This document shows, piece by piece, positions 50,607 to 53,903 of a stretch of 53,903 nt of DNA; position 1 is the first letter of the stretch, and each line of letters starts with the position of its first letter. The stretch lies in contig JALERM010000089.1 of the NCBI GenBank assembly GCA_022764165.1, positions 1 to 53,903 of the forward strand. Reading direction: 5' to 3'. Origin of the DNA: Eubacterium sp. GTDB lineage: Bacteria; Bacillota; Clostridia; Lachnospirales; Lachnospiraceae. A program made the translations under genes and the position numbers. Under the pieces are notes generated by a model, which worked only from the letters and a program-made list of their open reading frames with translations, made no database searches and was not told the origin of the DNA.

Positions 50607-51257
50607 TCACTCTACAGCAGGCACCAAAAATTCCGAAGTAAAAGCGCCGTCCTCGCTGTTGTATTTTACCCAGCCGCCGTGTTCTTCAAGGATTGCTTCA
50701 GCACGGCGCAGACCGAAACCGTGAACGCCGTCCTTGTGGGTTGCAAACAAAGAGCCGGTCTTTTTCCTCTTTGCACCCGATGCATTGAGCATGGAAAAAT
50801 AAAGCATATTTCCTTTCATGGAAATAAAGATTCGAATAAATCGCTCTCCCGTTACTGTACGGCATGCTTCAATGGCATTGTCAAGCAGATTTCCAACGAC
50901 AATACTCAATTCTAAATCTGAAATTGTTAATGTATCGGGGACATTGGCTTTCACAGTTACAGCAATATTTTCCGCTTTGGCTTGGGCAATCTTTGCAGAC
51001 AAAATGGCATCGAGAGATACATTACCCGTTTTCAGTAGAGTGTCCACATTCATCAGTTGGTTATCAAGCTGCTCTATGTATGCAAGCGCACGATCAACTT
51101 CCCCGGCTTCAAGCTGACCTTTCAGCGTTTGCAGATGATGGTGAAAATCGTGCTTATAACCTCTCATTTCTTTGTGGATACTTCGCACCTCGTTTAAGTG
51201 CTTTTCTGATTGCTCAGTCTGATATTCAACCAGCTTCAAATATGTTTTCTTTCTCAT
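50607..51257 (-). CDS. GHKL histidine kinase, cytoplasmic, no membrane part
   Basis: A 216-residue kinase consisting only of the catalytic region. The H-box is GYKHDFHHHLQTL (His36), the N-box is VGNLLDNAIEACR, and HGFGLRRAEAILEEHGG is the G-box. AgrC-like kinases normally have about 200 more residues with six membrane helices in front; here a short coiled coil starts the protein, behind a clear gene start. It may take its signal from the cytoplasm or from the ABC transporter. Paired with the LytTR regulator 8 bases upstream. Confidence 0.82.
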   Translation of the reverse strand: MRKKTYLKLVEYQTEQSEKHLNEVRSIHKEMRGYKHDFHHHLQTLKGQLEAGEVDRALAYIEQLDNQLMNVDTLLKTGNVSLDAILSAKIAQAKAENIAVTVKANVPDTLTISDLELSIVVGNLLDNAIEACRTVTGERFIRIFISMKGNMLYFSMLNASGAKRKKTGSLFATHKDGVHGFGLRRAEAILEEHGGWVKYNSEDGAFTSEFLVPAVE

Positions 51258-51265
51258 AGGCTACC

Positions 51266-51964
51266 TCAGTTATGTTGAATAAATGCTCGGTTGATATCGT
51301 CATACTTTCCCCTTGAAAGAGGAAGTTCGGTGTTGCCGATACTAACGGACGTACGGGAAATTCGTGTTATGTATTTTAGCGAAACCAAGTAGGAACGATG
51401 AATACGGTAAAAGTAATCACTTACCCTGTTTTCAAACACAGACATATTTTCCTTTATCTTGTACTCTTTATCTTTCGTATGAATGACAATGTAATGCAGA
51501 AAGGATTCCACATAGAGAATGTCTGCTTCATACAGCTTGACGGTCTCGCTTTCGCAGGAGATTACCACCGACGGAGGTTCGACCGAGAGCTTTTCAGCGG
51601 CTTTAGTAAGCACTTGCGTGAGCTTCTCCGCAGAAATCGGCTTGATCAGATAGTGGAGTGCATCCACTTCATAGCCTTCACCAACGAATTCAAAATGTGA
51701 AGTAATAAAAATGATTTCGGCACGATTGTTGTCTTTGCGGATACGCTTGGCAAGTTCAATGCCGTTCATGTTTTTCATTTCAACGTCAAGCAAAAGAATA
51801 TCATACGCCTTATCTTCCTCGTATTCAAATAGAAAAGCTTCGGCAGATGCAAACGTGCGTATCTCGCAACTATGTCCTTCGTGAGCACTCCACGATGCCA
51901 CAATCGAGGTTATGTATTCAATTTGATTCTGCTCATCATCACAGATTGCAATTCTGTATTTCAT
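51266..51964 (-). CDS. LytTR-type response regulator
   Basis: About 232 residues: receiver domain with CDD (8-10) and Asp60 (LLLDVEM), then a LytTR DNA-binding domain (about 130-230; ADILYVESFLHYIVIHTKDKEYKI and RIHRSYLVSLKYI are typical). First gene of the pair with the soluble GHKL kinase, and likely controls the ABC genes downstream. Several starts are possible: ATG 51964 follows GGTGAT at 4 bases, ATG 51970 and GTG 51973 are alternatives. Confidence 0.85.
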   Translation of the reverse strand: MKYRIAICDDEQNQIEYITSIVASWSAHEGHSCEIRTFASAEAFLFEYEEDKAYDILLLDVEMKNMNGIELAKRIRKDNNRAEIIFITSHFEFVGEGYEVDALHYLIKPISAEKLTQVLTKAAEKLSVEPPSVVISCESETVKLYEADILYVESFLHYIVIHTKDKEYKIKENMSVFENRVSDYFYRIHRSYLVSLKYITRISRTSVSIGNTELPLSRGKYDDINRAFIQHN

Positions 51965-51973
51965 GGTCATCAC

Positions 51974-52385
51974 CGCCGTTCTTTAATCGTTTTTCTTTTT
52001 GCCGGCTATGCCGGAATAAACGGATTTATTTTTTCATTCAATTCGCAGATGAAGAAATAAATCTGTTTATATTTTCCGAGGAATGGCGTCAAACTGCATT
52101 TTTACAGTTTGGGTACCATTTTCGAGGAGAATATATGGGGTGTCCAAAGGGGTGCGGGGCTCCGATGGAGACCTCAAAATGCAAAGCATTTTGAAGCACT
52201 GACCGAGCCGGCAGGCAAGACGCATCCCTTGGCTCTGGGTTTCCAATAGGGGCGAGAGCATCCCTGTTGGCACACGATTTTGCTTGCAAAGTCTAGTGTG
52301 TTATACCTTTTAAATCTTGTAGCTGTGCGGAAAGATTTCCTATGCCAACGGGGGCGCAAGAGGTATATAAAACCCGCCGCAGCGA
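51974..52385. other. Gene-free, GC-richer gap
   Basis: No convincing gene on either strand. The base composition is higher in GC than the regulator genes on its left and like the sigma-like gene on its right. A small dyad, AAAATGC/GCATTTT, lies near 52171-52190. It probably belongs to the conjugative-element side. Confidence 0.5.
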
Positions 52386-53459
52386 TTAGCTCCCGTATCG
52401 TATTTTCTCCTGCTCCAACTCAAAGGGAATTGTCAATTTCTTCGGAAGCTCACTCATGGAGAGTTTCAGAATTTGACGGATTGCGATTTTTTTATTTTTC
52501 TCGGTCAGCTTTAATTCCACCACGCCGAGAACATCGGCATCCACCAGATGTTCCGTCAGCTTATTCAGAGCTTTCTTGTAAGCTCGCTCCGCACCGCTGG
52601 CTGTGCTGCCCTCGAACATGACAGCAAGATCTTCAAAGGTGGGGCGTTCCTCCCATGAGCCGACACGTCCGCAGGTCATGCAGATCGCATTACGCTTTTC
52701 AAGGTAAGTCTGTTCCTTGTAACTGAGCTTGTCAAAGGCAGCTTGCACCGCATCGGCACGAATACCGTTCCAGAGAATGTGCGCATAGTTCCAGCTATCG
52801 TCACGGGTAACATCCTCGCCCGTTTCCTCGCTGTCCTCATCCTGCATCGTCGCATAGAACGGAACACGACTGCGGTTTTGTCTTGCAATGGTCAGATACT
52901 CGGCGGCAGTTTCTTCGGTGCAGTTTTGCTCGGCGGCGTATTCGGCAATGACTTCCTTTGCGCTCTTGCCGGAATTGTTGTAAAGCCAAGCAATGCCACG
53001 AGCGGCTTTGTATTCATCCAGAGATTTGAATGAGCCTGCTTCTTCCTGTCGGCGGCAATCCAGAAGTGCGTTACCTATGAAGTGATGGGCGTATGTCAGA
53101 AAGTCTGCTCCTTCGTCGGGATCATAATTCGGCAAGCACTCCAACATGGCAAGAACGCAACTCAGCTTGTAATCCAGAAAACGCAACGGGTCATATCGGT
53201 CAATACCCTCGGTCAGCAGAAAGCGGTACACTCGCTTGTTCAGCCTTGGCTCGTAGTGATGCAGGAAGTATGTAAAATAGGTCAGATCATTTTCACGGAC
53301 AGCGGAAACGATGTAATCGTTGATGTCCTCCACCTTTGGCGGCACAGGGTCAAGACGGAAGATGCGCCCTGCCTGTCGCATGGTCATGGCTCCGTCCGGC
53401 ACGGTAAATTGTGCCGTGCTGGCATATTCATCGGTATTCCAAAAGCGTTCTTCGGACAT
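52386..53459 (-). CDS. Sigma-70-like protein of conjugative-element type
   Basis: A 357-residue protein. The YDPDEGADFLTYAHHFIGNALLDCRRQEE stretch (about 114-143) resembles sigma-70 region 2, which contacts RNA polymerase and the -10. The region about 225-300 (FDKLSYKEQTYLEKRNAICM, FEDLAVMFEGSTASGAERAYKKALNKL) looks like the region 4 helix-turn-helix. Proteins of this type are found on Firmicutes integrative and conjugative elements. ATG 53459 has GAGGTG 6 bases upstream. Codon use is richer in GC than the flanking chromosome genes, suggesting transfer. Confidence 0.7.
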   Translation of the reverse strand: MSEERFWNTDEYASTAQFTVPDGAMTMRQAGRIFRLDPVPPKVEDINDYIVSAVRENDLTYFTYFLHHYEPRLNKRVYRFLLTEGIDRYDPLRFLDYKLSCVLAMLECLPNYDPDEGADFLTYAHHFIGNALLDCRRQEEAGSFKSLDEYKAARGIAWLYNNSGKSAKEVIAEYAAEQNCTEETAAEYLTIARQNRSRVPFYATMQDEDSEETGEDVTRDDSWNYAHILWNGIRADAVQAAFDKLSYKEQTYLEKRNAICMTCGRVGSWEERPTFEDLAVMFEGSTASGAERAYKKALNKLTEHLVDADVLGVVELKLTEKNKKIAIRQILKLSMSELPKKLTIPFELEQEKIRYGS

Positions 53460-53629
53460 TAGGCGCACCTCTCATCTATAGAAAGTCAATAATTTGTCTT
53501 TTTGAAACAGAGATTTCAAAGTACCTCTATATTAGTACTTGAGAGTGAAAAGTTCTAAATAAACTATAAGCATCCACCAATGTGTGCTATAATGTAATCA
53601 GCTACCCCATTAATCCGCACACAAAGGAG

Positions 53630-53903
53630 ATGCCTATGTATACAAATTATATCATTCATTTGCAGGAGTGTAAATAATAAAGACGCAACCAAAACAAATG
53701 ATTTTACGAGATTTCATCTGATTGAAAAAGTTCTGGAGGATTTCCGGAATTTATTCCACCGAAAGGCCACCTATCAATGGTTTGTTATTCTTGTTATTGG
53801 TTTTATGGTTCGATACGATCACCTTGGCATAACTTCTGTCATTCGTGCTCTTAGTCTTGATGGAAACTGTTATGAAACTATGCTTCATTTCTTCCGTTCC
53901 AGG
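53630..53903 (+). pseudogene. Insertion-sequence transposase, 5' part (cut by window end, apparent frameshift)
   Basis: From 53630 (AAAGGAG just upstream) a short frame reads MPMYTNYIIHLQECK and stops at 53677. A second frame overlapping it continues NNKDATKTNDFTRFHLIEKV, then LEDFRNLFHRKATYQWFVIL and VRYDHLGITSVIRALSLDG, to the window edge. This resembles the N-terminus of DDE transposases found in Lachnospiraceae genomes, with the two frames needing a one-base shift near 53665. The catalytic residues would lie outside the window. Whether the shift is programmed or a mutation cannot be told. Confidence 0.6.

Noticed and set aside
51336-51350. TAACGGACGT motif similar to the 30629 repeats
   Set aside because: Single, partial match inside the coding part of the second LytTR gene, not paired and not near a promoter; probably chance.
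52067-52359. Short minus-strand frames in the GC-richer gap
   Set aside because: They overlap one another in different phases, lack ribosome-binding sites and have no recognisable product.

Overview
The window looks like chromosome from a low-GC, spore-forming gut Firmicute, most likely a Lachnospiraceae member (Blautia/Dorea/Mediterraneibacter type). This rests on the yicC-remA-gmk-rpoZ-rimO-pgsA-cinA gene order, the Csp-like subtilases, a T-box, a tandem glycine riboswitch and the small DUF proteins. The genus is an inference. No rRNA, tRNA or CRISPR array was found.

Layout. 1-135: start of a minus-strand T-box leader running off the left edge. 175-533: a striking array of 40-bp hairpin units repeating every 53 bp. 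A second copy lies inverted at 15527-15882, and a 3-unit version at 9241-9386 interrupts a group II intron reverse-transcriptase gene. 568-2292: an RmlD-like reductase and an unrecognised Cys-rich protein. 2307-6150: a composite-like island in which two direct copies of an Rpn/PD-(D/E)XK nuclease gene (one broken) and inverted repeats surround three small genes. 6262-7109: a nested palindrome and a RelE/Phd toxin-antitoxin operon with its operator. 7364-9386: a TnpB remnant, a LytTR/DUF3021 pair and the truncated intron. 9714-15366: YitT, a saccharopine dehydrogenase-like gene behind a glycine riboswitch, leuS and a PduL-like gene. 15939-16700: HicAB with palindromic operators.

16727-26442 is core chromosome: a P-type ATPase, rqcH, then the yicC-to-cinA operon (RNA decay, matrix regulator, GMP kinase, RNA polymerase omega, S12 methylthiolation, phospholipid synthesis, CinA). 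26517-30462 is a probable sporulation/germination cluster: two small proteins, a Lys-rich peptide, a Cys/Gly-rich protein and two subtilases. Two of its genes, on opposite strands, share a nearly identical promoter with a SigK/SigE-like -10.

30618-46820 is accessory: an AgrA/AgrC-like system with operator-like direct repeats, ABC transporters, MATE/AraC, a MacB-like transporter that has lost most of its histidine kinase, and many gene remnants (GNAT, CPBP, racemase, flavodoxin, truncated ABC). 46819-51964 (minus strand) is a two-exporter ABC pair with a soluble GHKL kinase and LytTR regulator. It is followed by a sigma-like gene typical of conjugative elements (52386-53459) and the start of an insertion sequence (53630-end).

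The best candidate for something undescribed is the 53-bp-period hairpin array. It occurs three times, is present as an inverted pair flanking about 15 kb, and has stem wobble pairs suggesting function as RNA from one strand.
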